Shown here piece by piece: positions 9,289-18,404 of a stretch of DNA of 33,302 bases. Position 1 is the stretch's first letter. Each line of letters begins with the position of its first letter. The DNA is from Stenoxybacter acetivorans DSM 19021 (lineage in GTDB: Bacteria; Pseudomonadota; Gammaproteobacteria; Burkholderiales; Neisseriaceae): the NCBI RefSeq assembly GCF_000745895.1, contig NZ_JQKE01000027.1:1-33302 (forward strand). Reading direction: 5' to 3'. Below the pieces are notes generated by a model. It had not been told where the DNA came from and searched no databases. It worked only from the letters and a program-made list of their open reading frames with translations. A program made the translations under genes and the position numbers.

Positions 9289-10248
9289 ATGAATTCAGAT
9301 ACTAAACCTCAAAAAGCCCAAGGCGTGAAACTCAAAGGCGAAGCCAAAGTGGCGCGGATTCCGATTAAAGTTGTCCCGCTGGAACAAAAAATCAAAAAGC
9401 CCGAATGGATACGCGCCAAATTGCCGAGCGGGCAAAAATTTTTTGAAATTAAAAGTATTTTGCGTGAGCAAAAACTGCACACCGTGTGTGAAGAAGCCAG
9501 TTGTCCGAACATTGGCGAATGTTTCAGCAAAGGCACGGCAACGTTCATGATTATGGGCGATATCTGCACCCGCCGCTGCCCGTTTTGCGATGTGGGACAC
9601 GGACGCCCCAATCCGCTGGACAGCAATGAGCCGCAGCATTTGGCGGATTCGGTGGCGGCAATGAAATTGCGTTATGTGGTGATTACTTCGGTGGACCGCG
9701 ATGATTTGCGTGATGGCGGTGCGCAGCATTTTGCCGATTGTGTAACTGCAGTGCGTACCCGCAGCCCGCACACCCAAATTGAAATTTTAGTCCCCGATTT
9801 TCGCGGACGCATGGACATTGCCTTGGCTGTTTTGGCGCAAACACCCCCAGATGTGTTTAACCACAACCTCGAAACCGCGCCGCGCCTCTACAAGCAAGCG
9901 CGCCCGGGTGCGGATTACGCCCATTCTTTGGCACTGCTTAAACACTATAAAGCCGCGAAACCCGAAGTGGCGGCCAAGTCGGGTTTAATGGTGGGGCTGG
10001 GTGAAAGTGATGAAGAAATTCTGCAAGTCATGCGTGATTTGCGCGAACACGATGTGGACATGATTACCATTGGTCAGTATTTGCAACCCAGCAGCGCACA
10101 TTTGCCCGTGTTGCGTTATGTAACCCCCGAACAATTCAAAGCATTGGAAACCGCCGCCTACGAAATGGGCTTTAAACACGCCGCCATCGGCGCAATGGTG
10201 CGCTCCAGCTATCATGCCGATGTGCAAGCAGAGCAGGCGGGTGTTTAA
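9289..10248 (+). CDS. lipA: Lipoyl synthase LipA (radical SAM)
   Basis: LipA inserts two sulfurs into the protein-bound octanoyl chain using S-adenosylmethionine and two 4Fe-4S clusters. The 319-residue protein shows both cluster motifs. Cys67, Cys72 and Cys78 ([12 protein letters not shown]) bind the auxiliary cluster, and Cys93, Cys97 and Cys100 (CTRRCPFC) bind the radical SAM cluster. The RSSY motif at 305-308 supplies the Ser ligand of the auxiliary cluster. Length matches the family (about 320). The gene follows the lipoprotein after 19 bases and is followed 11 bases later by the bioH-like gene, so lipoate and biotin genes probably share a transcript. Confidence 0.97.
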   Translation: MNSDTKPQKAQGVKLKGEAKVARIPIKVVPLEQKIKKPEWIRAKLPSGQKFFEIKSILREQKLHTVCEEASCPNIGECFSKGTATFMIMGDICTRRCPFCDVGHGRPNPLDSNEPQHLADSVAAMKLRYVVITSVDRDDLRDGGAQHFADCVTAVRTRSPHTQIEILVPDFRGRMDIALAVLAQTPPDVFNHNLETAPRLYKQARPGADYAHSLALLKHYKAAKPEVAAKSGLMVGLGESDEEILQVMRDLREHDVDMITIGQYLQPSSAHLPVLRYVTPEQFKALETAAYEMGFKHAAIGAMVRSSYHADVQAEQAGV

Positions 10249-10259
10249 GATCAGCAGCC

Positions 10260-10973
10260 ATGAATATCTTTCTCATCACCGGCTGGGGCATGGGTGTATC
10301 CGCATTGCAGCCGCTTCAGGCAGCGTTGCAGTGTTGCGGGCATGAAGTCATTCTGTGTGATGTTTTTAATCCGTTTGACGCGTTGCAACGAGCTACCATA
10401 CATCGGCAGGCGGCCGCTGCCGATGTGTTAATGGGGTGGTCGCTGGGCGGACAACTGGCGGCATGTTTGGCACAAGACGGGCTGAAAAGCGGCGGGAAAC
10501 GTCAATATTTAATCACATTAGCATCAAACCCATGTTTTGTGGCAAACCAATCGTGGTCTTGCGCCATGACAAAACCTGTGTTTGAACGTTTTCAATGCGA
10601 TTGGCAGCAACAGCCATCGGTTGCCTTAAAACGTTTTATCGGTTTGGTGTGTATGGGTGCTGCCGATGCCAGAGCCGATGTGCGTACTTTGCAAAATCTG
10701 ATTTCGCCGCCGCCGGAAAAAATGCTGGCAGACGGATTAAATGCCTTGCGTGATTTGGATTTAACCGATATTTTGCGCCGCTATCCTTATCCGCAATATC
10801 ACCTGCTGGCACAACACGACGCTTTGGTGCCGCACACACTTTCAGGCTGCCTGAAAACACTGAATGCACCGCATTTGCATGTTGATGTTTTGCCCAATGA
10901 GAGCCATGCTTTTGCGGCACTTCGGGTACAATCCGCGCTTCAATACATCTGTGCTTTTTTGGACTCATTATGA
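10260..10973 (+). CDS. bioH: BioH-like pimeloyl-ACP methyl ester carboxylesterase
   Basis: This is an alpha/beta hydrolase of 237 residues. It has the N-terminal oxyanion region ITGWGMG, the nucleophile elbow GWSLGG (Ser61), the acid Asp187 in QHDALVP and His216 in ESHAF, so a full catalytic triad is visible. BioH-type enzymes cleave the methyl ester from pimeloyl-ACP made by BioC, ending the first stage of biotin synthesis. The assignment rests on fold, triad and position: it overlaps bioA by four bases (ATGA). Neisseriaceae are also known to use the unrelated BioG for this step, so the symbol means function by context. An uptake sequence lies inside the gene at 10844-10855. Confidence 0.8.
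   Translation: MNIFLITGWGMGVSALQPLQAALQCCGHEVILCDVFNPFDALQRATIHRQAAAADVLMGWSLGGQLAACLAQDGLKSGGKRQYLITLASNPCFVANQSWSCAMTKPVFERFQCDWQQQPSVALKRFIGLVCMGAADARADVRTLQNLISPPPEKMLADGLNALRDLDLTDILRRYPYPQYHLLAQHDALVPHTLSGCLKTLNAPHLHVDVLPNESHAFAALRVQSALQYICAFLDSL
10844..10855 (+). repeat. DNA uptake sequence in bioH-like gene
   Basis: Perfect AGGCTGCCTGAA. The preceding TTC makes the 15-mer nearly palindromic. Confidence 0.85.
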
Positions 10974-12247
10974 CCGAATTGAGCGATCCGTTTGATTGCG
11001 TTCACCTGTGGCATCCCTATACATCTACCACCCACCCATTACCTGCTTTTAAAGTAAAACGGGCTTACGGCAGCACCATTGAATTGGCAGACGGCAGCCG
11101 TTTAATCGACGGTATGTCGTCATGGTGGTGCGCCATTCACGGCTACAATCACCCTGAACTCAACGCCGCTGCCGCCGCGCAATTGCAAGACATGGCGCAC
11201 GTGATGTTCGGTGGCTTTACCCATCAACCTGCCATTGATTTGGGTAAACTGCTGTTGCAAATCGTGCCGCCGAATTTACAGCGTATTTTTTATGCCGATT
11301 CCGGTTCAGTGGCGGTGGAAGTTGCGTTGAAAATGGCGGTGCAATACCAAACCGCACGGGGCATGGTGCAAAAAACCAATTTCATCACCCCGCGTTCGGG
11401 CTACCACGGCGATACATGGAACGCCATGTCGGTGTGCGATCCTGTGAGCGGAATGCACCATATTTTCGGCAGCAACCTACCAAATCGCCTGTTTGTCCCC
11501 GCGCCGCAAAGCCGTTTTGACGGCGAATGGAACGACAGCGACATCAGCGTGCTGCGCCAAACTTTGGCAGAACACCACCCGCACATTGCCGCCTTGATTC
11601 TTGAACCCATTGTGCAAGGCGCGGGCGGCATGCGTTTTTATCACCCCGAATATCTGCGCCAAGCCCGCTTGTTGTGTGAAGAATACGATTTATTGCTGAT
11701 TTTTGATGAAATTGCCACCGGATTTGGGCGTACAGGTAAATTGTTTGCGTGGGAACACGCAAATGTACAACCCGACATCATGTGCATCGGCAAAGGTTTG
11801 AGCGGCGGCTATCTGACTTTATCGGCGGTTTTGACCACGGCTGCCGTTGCAGACACCATCAGCCAAGGTGAAGCGGGCGTGTTTATGCACGGCCCCACCT
11901 TTATGGCAAATCCGCTTGCCTGCGCCATTGCCCTCAAAAGCACACAATTATTATTGGCGCAAGATTGGCAAAGCACCATACAGCGCATTGAAACCCAATT
12001 GCGCCAAGCACTCGAACCCATGCGTGATTTTCCTCAAGTTGCCGACGTTCGCGTTTTGGGTGCGATTGGTGTGGTGGAGCTGAATCAGGCGGTGAACATG
12101 GCAGCGTTTCAGGCAGCCTGTGTTGCCCGCGGCATTTGGGTGCGCCCGTTTGGTAAGCTGGTATATGTGATGCCGCCGTATGTTATTACACCGCAGGAAT
12201 TGGCTTTTTTATTGACACAATTAACGGCTATTCTGCAAAGCGAGTGA
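10970..12247 (+). CDS. bioA: Adenosylmethionine-8-amino-7-oxononanoate aminotransferase BioA
   Basis: BioA is a pyridoxal-phosphate class III aminotransferase that converts KAPA to DAPA with S-adenosylmethionine as amino donor. The 425-residue protein has the BioA-typical [13 protein letters not shown] (51-62), the PLP-binding Asp246 in [12 protein letters not shown] and the Schiff-base Lys275 in [13 protein letters not shown]. Length and positions agree with the E. coli enzyme. It overlaps the bioH-like gene by four bases, so translation is likely coupled. A perfect uptake sequence (12108-12119) is within the 3' part of the gene. Confidence 0.97.
   Translation: MTELSDPFDCVHLWHPYTSTTHPLPAFKVKRAYGSTIELADGSRLIDGMSSWWCAIHGYNHPELNAAAAAQLQDMAHVMFGGFTHQPAIDLGKLLLQIVPPNLQRIFYADSGSVAVEVALKMAVQYQTARGMVQKTNFITPRSGYHGDTWNAMSVCDPVSGMHHIFGSNLPNRLFVPAPQSRFDGEWNDSDISVLRQTLAEHHPHIAALILEPIVQGAGGMRFYHPEYLRQARLLCEEYDLLLIFDEIATGFGRTGKLFAWEHANVQPDIMCIGKGLSGGYLTLSAVLTTAAVADTISQGEAGVFMHGPTFMANPLACAIALKSTQLLLAQDWQSTIQRIETQLRQALEPMRDFPQVADVRVLGAIGVVELNQAVNMAAFQAACVARGIWVRPFGKLVYVMPPYVITPQELAFLLTQLTAILQSE
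12108..12119 (-). repeat. DNA uptake sequence in bioA
   Basis: Perfect TTCAGGCAGCCT inside the bioA coding region. Confidence 0.85.
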
Positions 12248-12286
12248 TTCAGAATAAAAAAGCAACAGATAATTCATTACATTAGA

Positions 12287-12403
12287 ATGAATAAAGAAGA
12301 AGTGAAGTGCCGTTGCGGCAATTTAAATCCGCAAACGTGCGCCATGCACGGTTTCCGTTTCAGGCAGCCTGATACATTGCCTGTTATTCTGCTGTATCAA
12401 TGA
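12287..12403 (+). CDS. Possible 38-residue Cys-rich small protein (uncertain)
   Basis: A short open frame fills part of the 250-base gap between bioA and bioF. It starts ATG, ends TGA, and encodes a basic peptide with C-x-C (residues 8 and 10), Cys18 and His21, which could form a small metal site. A perfect DUS (12359-12370) is read through in frame. There is no convincing ribosome site upstream, so this could equally be chance. Conservation in relatives would decide. Confidence 0.2.
   Translation: MNKEEVKCRCGNLNPQTCAMHGFRFRQPDTLPVILLYQ
12359..12370 (-). repeat. DNA uptake sequence between bioA and bioF
   Basis: Perfect TTCAGGCAGCCT, followed by GA so that the site is partly palindromic. 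Confidence 0.85.
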
Positions 12404-12497
12404 CATGATAAACACCAATTACAGTGCTTCGCCGCATGAATGATGAATGCAGTGTCATATCCTTTAAACCAAACATCACTTATTTTCAGCCACAGAG

Positions 12498-13655
12498 ATG
12501 ACTACTCTTCTTGATGACTACGCCGCGAAGCTCAACATTTTGCGCCAACAAGGACGTTTACGGCGGTTTTCCCATGCGCTCGGCAACGGCAAAACCATTT
12601 TGCTTAACGGCAAACCGCTGCTGAATTTGGCATCGAACGATTATTTGGGCGTGGCGGGAAACGCGGTTTTGCGTGAACGTTTTTTTGCGGAATCGGTATA
12701 TGCCGATTCTGCTTTGGGCAGTGTCTCATCACGCTTGCTCATTGGCAATCATGCCGCGGCAGACGAATTGGAAACAGCAATGGCGGCGCAGTTTGGGCGC
12801 TCGGTATTGTTGTTTAACAGCGGTTATCACGCCAATATCGGCATTTTACCCGCCGCCAGTGATAAGCATACTTTGATTTTGGCAGACAAATGGGTGCACG
12901 CGAGTTTAATCGACGGCATTCGTTTATCCGCTGCCCGCTGTGTGCGTTACCGCCACAACGATTTGCAGCAGCTGCGGCAACTATTGGAACGCCATGCTGA
13001 TGATGTCGGCATTAAACGCATTATTATCGTTACCGAAAGCCTGTTCAGTATGGACGGCGATGAAGCGGATTTGTTGGCTTTGGTTCGCCTGAAACAACAA
13101 TTTCCGAAAGTCATGCTGTATGTGGACGAAGCCCATGCGTTTGGTGTCCGCGGCAAAAACGGCTTGGGCTGTGCCGAAGAGCAAAATGTATTGGCGGATA
13201 TTGATTTTTTGGTGGGTGCATTCGGCAAAGCCGCCGCTTCTGCAGGCGGTTTTGTGGTGTGCCATGCGTTGCTGCGCGATTATTTAATTAACACCGCGCG
13301 TCCGCTGATTTTCAGCACCGCACTGCCGCCTTTGAATTGGGCGTGGACACTGTTTGTGTTTGAACAATTAATCGGTTTTAAGCAAGAGCGCACCCGATTG
13401 CAGCACATCGCCGCTTTGCTTCGCCAAGCCGTGCAACGCCGCTATGGTGCGTGTGCATCAGCCAGCCATATTGTTCCGATTATCACTGGCAGCGACGACA
13501 GCGCGGCAGACAAAGCCCGTACTTTTCAGGCAGCCGGTTTTTATGTATTGCCGATACGCCCGCCCACTGTTCCGGAAAATACTGCTCGGGTGCGCCTGTC
13601 GCTGCGTGCCGATTTAACCGACGATGATTTGGCGGCGTTGGTTACTTGTGTGTAG
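12498..13655 (+). CDS. bioF: 8-amino-7-oxononanoate synthase BioF
   Basis: BioF condenses pimeloyl-ACP (or -CoA) with alanine to give KAPA and CO2, using pyridoxal phosphate. The 385-residue protein shows the alpha-oxoamine synthase pattern: NLASNDYLG near residue 43, His134 in KWVHASLIDG, Asp210 and His213 in VDEAHAFG, and the PLP Lys244 in GAFGKAAASAGG. The length agrees with the E. coli protein (384). It starts a separate gene group 250 bases after bioA. bioC and bioD follow on the same strand but are separated from it by a foreign-looking gene. Confidence 0.96.
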   Translation: MTTLLDDYAAKLNILRQQGRLRRFSHALGNGKTILLNGKPLLNLASNDYLGVAGNAVLRERFFAESVYADSALGSVSSRLLIGNHAAADELETAMAAQFGRSVLLFNSGYHANIGILPAASDKHTLILADKWVHASLIDGIRLSAARCVRYRHNDLQQLRQLLERHADDVGIKRIIIVTESLFSMDGDEADLLALVRLKQQFPKVMLYVDEAHAFGVRGKNGLGCAEEQNVLADIDFLVGAFGKAAASAGGFVVCHALLRDYLINTARPLIFSTALPPLNWAWTLFVFEQLIGFKQERTRLQHIAALLRQAVQRRYGACASASHIVPIITGSDDSAADKARTFQAAGFYVLPIRPPTVPENTARVRLSLRADLTDDDLAALVTCV

Positions 13656-13926
13656 CTGATTTCAAATGTGATTTTAACAATCGCTTGTGTTAGGCGATGC
13701 TGTATCTGCATCAATCGTATTAACAGGGATAAGGGTTTTTACAGGCTGCCTGAACAGCAGCATAATCGTGAGCATATTGGTGCGGCAATCTGCCAAACTG
13801 CATACAATTGATGAAGGTGATCGGCGCGGACGCGATGATGATCGAGAGCTGTCTTAGAGTGATATTGCTGATCGCGGAAAACCGATTTGTGAGTTAGGCG
13901 TGATATAAAAACATTTGGGTTATCAA
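13656..13926 (+). other. Intergenic region between bioF and the MORN-repeat gene
   Basis: No supported gene. A perfect DUS is at 13743-13754. The right half (13760-13920) reads like broken coding sequence in several frames, but I could not assign it to a family. No terminator after bioF and no clear promoter before the next gene were seen. Confidence 0.5.
13743..13754 (+). repeat. DNA uptake sequence downstream of bioF
   Basis: Perfect AGGCTGCCTGAA between bioF and the MORN-repeat gene. Confidence 0.85.
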
Positions 13927-16044
13927 ATGAGAAAAATTTTAGCGGTTTTAGCGGCATTGCTTGGTTTATTTGTAAGCGGCATATCGGCGGCAGACGGCAT
14001 ACCCTCAGAGGAAATGCGAGAATTTGAGTTTGCGCTGACAGATATTTATTATCCGCTTTTGAGCGAAGAACAAACAGAGATATTGAAAAATAAAATGCCC
14101 TATGGAATGTATATTTGGGGCGAGTATGAGGGACTGGTTACGGAAACTGAAAGCCTCAGTAATTTGGTGGAGTTAATACCGCATTACATCGCGTTTGGCG
14201 CCGGATTGCCCGCGAAAAGCGGGAAGGTTGAGGTGAGCGAGTCAATACAAGCCAAAAACGCAACAATACAAGATGGAAAAATTCGTTTCAAGTTGCCAAA
14301 AGAGATAGATAAAAGCGAGGAAGTATATGGAACAACAAGGAAAGGTTCTATACCGCTTACAGGTTTTCAAATATCGATGTCGATCGAATATCTTAGCGAA
14401 ACATTGGGCGAAAAACCATACCACAATAGCAATTTGGGTATATCATTTGACAATCGTTATTTCACCTTTGGTTTTTCTATTGCGCCTTACGCGGAAGAAA
14501 AACTGGAAGGGGCAAGCCGCAGAGAAATAGATTATTATACTAAACCGCACCGTTATGTCCGCGAAAGTATGTCGCCTTTACCTAATGCGGTCGCCAATCT
14601 TGTAGAAAAAGATTTCGCGCCTTGGGAGGGAATTAAAATGTGGGCGATCGGCGTAATATCGGAGGTAAATAAAAATGGTTCGTTATCGGATAAACCAATA
14701 ATTACAAATTCTAATCCGTATGGCAGCAATTATCTTTTTGATGAGCCGCTTTTGTCTTATAATACAAAAATATGGAGTATTCCCAGCAGTGATGGGTTTG
14801 ACATGAGAAATCACATAAGTACAGATGGAATTGATGTAACTTTGAACAAAAATATCCCCAAAAATATCGATCGCATTCGCGCCCGTTATATCAATAGAGG
14901 CGTATTAGAGCAATTTACGCTTTATACTAACGCTAAATATAAATCCGCGAATGCTGCAAAGTATGATCAGTCATTAACTACATTTTTATTAGCTCAAACA
15001 AAAGTGCGCGGAAAATTATTTAGGATCGACGGCGCGGCGGCTTATAATAAAAATATAAACAACTTTAATACAGATTCTAATTGCCTGTTTGATTATGGTG
15101 TTCAATTTCTTCAAGATAGAGAAGTGAGATATTTCAGCAGACCAAAGAGCGTTCAGAACAGGAAAGATAAGTATGAAGATTGGGAATACAACAAAATAAC
15201 AGGCAGTGATGTTTCGGCGGTATTAGCGTTTGAGAAAGAGATAAAAGAGTGGTTCGCAAAGGAAGAAAACAGCAAAGAAAAAACAGCCGCCTGCGGCGAA
15301 CTGCTTTCTCACGCAAAACATATCTTGACTGCTTCAAAGGAGCAGTTGAATAAGGAGTTTGACGAAACATATAAAAGCGTTGGCGCACAATATATGAAAA
15401 TGCAAAATTTTATGAAAGAGGTAAAGAAAAACAATCCCGATGGGCGGTTTGTTACTAAATATCCTAATGGAGCGGAGTTTTCGGGAAAATATCAAGATAA
15501 TGGAAAAATTTCCGATCAAGGCGCGGTAATGAAATATCCAAACGGCAATGGTTTTTATTACTCTCCTAAATTGGTCGATAACGATCCGCTCTCGCATATT
15601 ACTTACGGCGAAATTAGAACTTTACCGCACGGCGGCACCCCCTCTTGTAGAGCAGGACAATTTATAGACGGCAAAGCGGAGGGCGAGGGTTATTTGACGC
15701 AATACGAAAATTTTATTAACGAAACTCCCGGTTGTAAGTTTGGCGGAGATTTTCATAATGGCATCGCTGTTAAGGGAAAGCTGGAGCTAACATGGACAGT
15801 TAATGATATTCGCTATGAACTAACAGGTAATATGATAAACGCAAAGATCGAGGGAAGCGCGGAGTTCGAAGTATATTGGACAGAGACAGGATCGAGAAAA
15901 AAATACACGCTTATTTTTGAAAATAGTTCTATCTCAAACAGCGGCGGGCTTGAAGATAAATATCTTAATATAATAAAAACTCGTCTTAAAACCATATTTC
16001 CATTACATTGCGATGTGTGGAAAAAAGTGGGGATTGATAAATGA
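13927..16044 (+). CDS. Secreted protein with C-terminal MORN-like repeats, unknown function
   Basis: From the ATG at 13927 the product is 705 residues. It has a clear signal peptide (MRKI, a hydrophobic run, then SGISAA near residue 22), so it is exported. The region to about residue 500 is not recognised. It contains a charged, probably helical stretch around 430-500. From about residue 505 there are MORN-like motifs (YPNGAEFSGKY, KYPNGNGFYYSP, GQFIDGKAEGEGYL, GDFHNGIAVKGKL), usually surface or membrane-associated beta-hairpin repeats. Codon use differs from the flanking bio genes: many AGA/AGG Arg, ATA Ile and GAG Glu codons, and no DUS in 2.1 kb. This suggests horizontal acquisition. The ribosome site is poor. 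The TTG at 13915 is an alternative start but would spoil the signal peptide. Confidence 0.8.
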   Translation: MRKILAVLAALLGLFVSGISAADGIPSEEMREFEFALTDIYYPLLSEEQTEILKNKMPYGMYIWGEYEGLVTETESLSNLVELIPHYIAFGAGLPAKSGKVEVSESIQAKNATIQDGKIRFKLPKEIDKSEEVYGTTRKGSIPLTGFQISMSIEYLSETLGEKPYHNSNLGISFDNRYFTFGFSIAPYAEEKLEGASRREIDYYTKPHRYVRESMSPLPNAVANLVEKDFAPWEGIKMWAIGVISEVNKNGSLSDKPIITNSNPYGSNYLFDEPLLSYNTKIWSIPSSDGFDMRNHISTDGIDVTLNKNIPKNIDRIRARYINRGVLEQFTLYTNAKYKSANAAKYDQSLTTFLLAQTKVRGKLFRIDGAAAYNKNINNFNTDSNCLFDYGVQFLQDREVRYFSRPKSVQNRKDKYEDWEYNKITGSDVSAVLAFEKEIKEWFAKEENSKEKTAACGELLSHAKHILTASKEQLNKEFDETYKSVGAQYMKMQNFMKEVKKNNPDGRFVTKYPNGAEFSGKYQDNGKISDQGAVMKYPNGNGFYYSPKLVDNDPLSHITYGEIRTLPHGGTPSCRAGQFIDGKAEGEGYLTQYENFINETPGCKFGGDFHNGIAVKGKLELTWTVNDIRYELTGNMINAKIEGSAEFEVYWTETGSRKKYTLIFENSSISNSGGLEDKYLNIIKTRLKTIFPLHCDVWKKVGIDK

Positions 16045-16078
16045 AAGAGCGTCCGCTCTGAAATATTGTTCTTAAAAT

Positions 16079-16204
16079 ATAGCCGAATAAGTAAAAATCC
16101 ATCATTACGGTATGGATTTTAATATTTAATATAATGTTTTTAAATGGTTATTTATGATTAAAATCTGTTCTGAATAATGAAAAGTAAAGTTATTCAGCGA
16201 TAAA
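16079..16204 (+). repeat. Dispersed intergenic repeat, copy A
   Basis: About 125 bases align by eye with 20196-20323. Shared blocks are AAATAAGTAAAAA-type start, TTTTAATATTTAA, ATGTTTTTAAA, TTATGATT, CTGCTCTGAATA-type, and TGAAAARTAAAGTTATT. This copy carries a perfect 9-bp hairpin (AAAATCCAT / ATGGATTTT) near its left end that is degraded in the other copy. It fills most of the gap between the MORN-repeat gene and bioC. Confidence 0.7.
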
Positions 16205-16299
16205 TGGATTATCAAGCAGGCAACCAATACAATTCCGTACAATCTGTTTCTGAAAACAGTTTTCTGAACACACAATATAAAACAGACTCAAAATACACC

Positions 16300-17058
16300 A
16301 TGCCAATGCTCAATAAACAGCGCATAGCCCAACGGTTTAACCGTGCCGCCGCTACCTATCACCGCCATGCCGTGGTGCAGAGCAATGTTTGCCGGCAATT
16401 GATGTGGTGGGTAAAAACCCATTGCCCTCAATCGTTTGAACGCGTTTTGGAAGTGGGTTGCGGCAGCGGCAACCTTACTCGCTTGTTACAGCAGTACATT
16501 AAAATTAACCGGCTGTATTTAAACGATTTAAATATGGGTAATCTCAGCCAAAAGCCAGTAGGCATTACCCATATTGAAGGGGATATGGAGCGCATTCGGC
16601 TGCCTGAAAACCTTGATGCCATTTTTTCCGCTTCTGCTTTGCAGTGGGCAAATCAACCCGCGGCATTGTTTGCCCGTTTCGCGCAAGCCTTAAACCACCA
16701 AGGTTGGCTGTGCTTTGCCGCTTTCGGTACGGATAATTTATCGGAAATACGGCAGATATTGGGCGTGGGCTTGGATTATGTTGGTTTTCAGGCAGCCTGT
16801 ACGCAATTGCCCGCATTGGGTTTTGAAGTGTGCATGTGGCATGAAGAGCGGCAAATTTTGTTTTTTGAACATGCCAACGCTGTTTTGCGTCATTTGCAAG
16901 CCAGCGGCGTTACTGCTGCTGGCGATTATTGTTGGAGCAGGGGCGGCTTGCAGCGGTTTGATGCGGCATATCGGCAGCTGGCGGCGCAACACGGCAACGA
17001 TACGCGTTACCCCTTAACATACCACCCCATTTATTGCATCGCCAGGAAAATTTCATGA
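16300..17058 (+). CDS. bioC: Malonyl-ACP O-methyltransferase BioC
   Basis: BioC methylates the free carboxyl of malonyl-ACP with S-adenosylmethionine, so that the fatty acid machinery can elongate it to pimeloyl-ACP methyl ester. The protein has the class I methyltransferase motif [10 protein letters not shown] (residues 49-58) and the BioC-typical ends: an N-terminal [16 protein letters not shown] and a C-terminal [10 protein letters not shown]. The ATG at 16300 gives 252 residues, like E. coli BioC (251). An upstream in-frame ATG at 16204 would add 32 unrelated residues and lies at the edge of the dispersed repeat, so it is disfavoured. The end overlaps bioD by four bases. Confidence 0.92.
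   Translation: MPMLNKQRIAQRFNRAAATYHRHAVVQSNVCRQLMWWVKTHCPQSFERVLEVGCGSGNLTRLLQQYIKINRLYLNDLNMGNLSQKPVGITHIEGDMERIRLPENLDAIFSASALQWANQPAALFARFAQALNHQGWLCFAAFGTDNLSEIRQILGVGLDYVGFQAACTQLPALGFEVCMWHEERQILFFEHANAVLRHLQASGVTAAGDYCWSRGGLQRFDAAYRQLAAQHGNDTRYPLTYHPIYCIARKIS
16787..16798 (-). repeat. DNA uptake sequence in bioC
   Basis: Perfect TTCAGGCAGCCT inside bioC. Confidence 0.85.
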
Positions 17059-17705
17059 CAGGACAAGTCTATTTTGTCAGCGGCATTGATACCCACATCG
17101 GCAAAACCTATGCCACCGGTTTTTTGGCACGGCAATGGCAAGCGCAAGGCATGCGCGTGATTACCCAGAAACTGGTGCAAACCGGTAATGATGCTTTTTC
17201 CGAAGACATTGCGGAACATCGGCGCATTATGGGTATTGCACGGCTGCCTGAAGACATCAGCGGCATAACCGCACCCGAAATTTTCCCTTATCCCGCCTCG
17301 CCGCATTTGGCGGCTCAGCTGGCGGGGCGGTATTTGGATTTAGCTAAAATCCGCGCGGCAACCCAACAACTGCGGCAACGTTATGATTTGGTTTTACTGG
17401 AAGGTGCGGGTGGTTTAATGGTGCCGCTGACAGCAGATTTACTGACTATAGATTATATTGCCGCACAACAATACCCCGTGATTTTGGTAAGCTCCGGCAG
17501 ACTGGGCAGCATCAATCACACGCTGCTCAGCCTCGAAGCACTGCACAGGCGCGGATTAAGTCTTTATGCGTTGGCGTATAACTTGCGTGATGAATCGAAA
17601 GACAGGCTGATTTCACAAGACAGTGCCGCTTTTTTGCAGCAACAATTACTTCAGTATTTTCCCAATGCGCAATGGTTGGAAATACCGATATTGGCTGCGG
17701 CGTAA
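17055..17705 (+). CDS. bioD: Dethiobiotin synthetase BioD
   Basis: BioD closes the ureido ring of dethiobiotin from DAPA, CO2 and ATP. The 216-residue protein has the P-loop GIDTHIGKT (residues 10-18), the substrate-side Lys39 in KLVQTG (the family usually has KPV, so Leu replaces Pro) and the EGAGG motif starting at Glu117. The ATG at 17055 overlaps the bioC stop (ATGA) and has AGGAAA five bases before it, so it is preferred to the ATG at 17034. bioC and bioD are translationally coupled. bioB, the last step, is not in this window. Confidence 0.94.
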   Translation: MTGQVYFVSGIDTHIGKTYATGFLARQWQAQGMRVITQKLVQTGNDAFSEDIAEHRRIMGIARLPEDISGITAPEIFPYPASPHLAAQLAGRYLDLAKIRAATQQLRQRYDLVLLEGAGGLMVPLTADLLTIDYIAAQQYPVILVSSGRLGSINHTLLSLEALHRRGLSLYALAYNLRDESKDRLISQDSAAFLQQQLLQYFPNAQWLEIPILAAA

Positions 17706-17813
17706 CGGTGTTTTGCATTTCAAAGCAATATATGTCTCAGGGCAATATATTAAGGCAGCCTGTTTTGTTCTGTTAGTGCACAAAATCAGCTTGAAAGACA
17801 TATTATCATTACA

Positions 17814-18140
17814 CTACTGAAACAAGGTTGCTGCAACAGCAAGAACCTCGTCCATAATCACATCAGGTAAAGTATCCACTTTACGCCCGTTTCTGGCAAT
17901 TAAATCAAGCGTTCTGGGTTGATCACAGCGCACAATGCCGGTGATTTTAATACCGTTGATTGGTACAGCAAAACCAACACGGCGGGCAAAACCGCCGCCG
18001 TTGGTAATAGGTAGAACCACAGGACATTGTGTCAGTTGATTGAAAGCGTCAGGAGACACAATCAATACAGGACGGTTTCCTCGCTGTTCATATCCTGCTG
18101 TCGGGTTTAAATCCACAAGGTAAATATCGCCGCGTTTCAT
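17814..18140 (-). CDS. MazF/PemK-family endoribonuclease toxin (ChpB-like)
   Basis: This 108-residue protein is close to ChpB/MazF mRNA interferases, which cut single-stranded mRNA and stop growth when not bound by their antitoxin. Family marks are the start RGDIYLVDLNPTAGYEQRGNRPVLIVSP, the strand VVLPITNGGGFARRVGF and the conserved GIVRCDQPRTLDL near residues 68-80. Arg23 and Thr46 sit where the catalytic Arg and Ser/Thr of the family lie. The ATG directly follows the antitoxin stop, which fits the usual antitoxin-toxin order. The module converges on bioD. Confidence 0.93.
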   Translation of the reverse strand: MKRGDIYLVDLNPTAGYEQRGNRPVLIVSPDAFNQLTQCPVVLPITNGGGFARRVGFAVPINGIKITGIVRCDQPRTLDLIARNGRKVDTLPDVIMDEVLAVAATLFQ

Positions 18141-18404
18141 TTAAATTAACTCTTTCCCAACAGCAGAAGCATCAAACCATTCCCGCTCTTCTTCTGATAA
18201 AGGATATACATTGTTTGCTTGCGCATCAGCCAACAGCTCTGTCAATGTATAGTGTGGCTTTTGTTTGGGTATTACGACCAAATGACCATCGGCAACCGTT
18301 ATATTGATTGCAGCACCCGCCTGTAAATGTAAAATATCCAAAATTGCCGGCGGAATAGCCAGCATCACCGATCCGCCAACCTTGCGAAGATTGGTTGTGT
18401 GCAT
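18141..18404 (-). CDS. AbrB/MazE-family antitoxin (ChpS-like)
   Basis: This 87-residue protein starts with a SpoVT/AbrB-type swapped-hairpin DNA-binding domain (LRKVGGSVMLAIPPAILDIL, then a short strand ending HLVVIP). It ends with an acidic tail likely to wrap around the toxin. It is the partner of the adjoining MazF-like protein and should also repress the operon. AGAGGTG lies a few bases before the ATG. The stop codon is followed at once by the toxin ATG. Confidence 0.92.
   Translation of the reverse strand: MHTTNLRKVGGSVMLAIPPAILDILHLQAGAAINITVADGHLVVIPKQKPHYTLTELLADAQANNVYPLSEEEREWFDASAVGKELI

Noticed and set aside
16079-16204. Correia element
   Set aside because: The typical TATAGTGGATTAA-type inverted ends are absent at both copies; only general A+T richness is shared.
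16204-16299. N-terminal extension of BioC from the ATG at 16204
   Set aside because: The extra 32 residues match nothing in BioC and begin at the edge of a dispersed repeat. The start at 16300 gives the normal length.
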